A stretch of 64,000 nt of DNA from Amphibalanus amphitrite. Its lineage: Eukaryota > Arthropoda > Thecostraca > Balanomorpha > Balanidae. Shown here one piece after another: positions 63,961 through 64,000 of the stretch; the stretch's first letter is position 1; every line of letters begins with the position of its first letter. Location: assembly GCF_019059575.1 (NCBI RefSeq), contig NW_024882881.1, positions 112,120 to 176,119 of the forward strand, in the 5' to 3' direction. Below the pieces are notes generated by a model, which was given only the letters and a program-made list of their open reading frames with translations, did not search any database and was not told where the DNA came from. Both the position numbers and the translations under genes were made by a program.

Positions 63961-64000
63961 CTGGTTATACCTGTCTGGAATCACATCAAAGTGAAACTCG

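Noticed and set aside
1-64000. tRNA or rRNA genes
   Set aside because: No A/B-box pair with a cloverleaf and no conserved rRNA segments were recognised on either strand by eye.

Overview
The window looks like nuclear DNA of an arthropod, probably a GC-rich crustacean; I cannot name the species. The reasons are the intron-rich layout with GT..AG junctions, two genes of clear arthropod type, a BEL/Pao LTR element, DNA transposon relics, and GC-rich non-coding patches with many CCGG/GGCC runs.

Two host genes converge. On the + strand, 8273-14008 carries seven exons of a three-immunoglobulin-domain cell-surface protein of the DIP/lachesin family; its signal-peptide exon is not seen and may lie left of the window. 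On the - strand, from about 61160 down to 19246, lies the whole coding region of the bHLH-PAS protein tango/ARNT in about 42 kb. It has a short first coding exon (61123-61099), a 37-nt microexon (59482-59446), eight further exons, and an alternative first coding exon at 50659-50484. All intron phases fit, giving 615 aa for one isoform and 653 aa for the other.

The tango introns hold most of the mobile DNA. An LTR-identical, apparently whole BEL/Pao element (22041-29306, 5-bp target duplication) sits antisense in the intron before the seventh-listed core exon. A decayed mariner copy (39139-40098) lies in the large 5' intron. A PIF/Harbinger-like MITE (37200-37446) has a second, inverted copy near the right edge (63711-63960). 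A 936-bp piggyBac-like non-autonomous element (59873-60808) lies between the first coding exon and the microexon. A perfect 90-bp-arm hairpin (53388-53583) ends exactly at TTAA.

Region by region: 1-8272 is non-coding with hairpins, a microsatellite and minisatellites; 8273-14008 is the DIP/lachesin gene; 14009-19245 is the convergent intergenic region; 19246-61160 is tango with its inserts; 61161-64000 is AT-rich upstream DNA with the second MITE.

The most unusual host signals are (1) repeated 'echoes' of exon-end plus splice-donor sequence just downstream of four DIP/lachesin exons, (2) two alternative tango N-termini that join the same exon in the same phase, and (3) three perfect TGACGTCA sites spaced exactly 31 bp apart, with a CACGTG site between the first two, inside a tango intron. 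The two genes have no evident functional link beyond being neighbours: one is a surface recognition protein, the other the common partner of many bHLH-PAS transcription factors.
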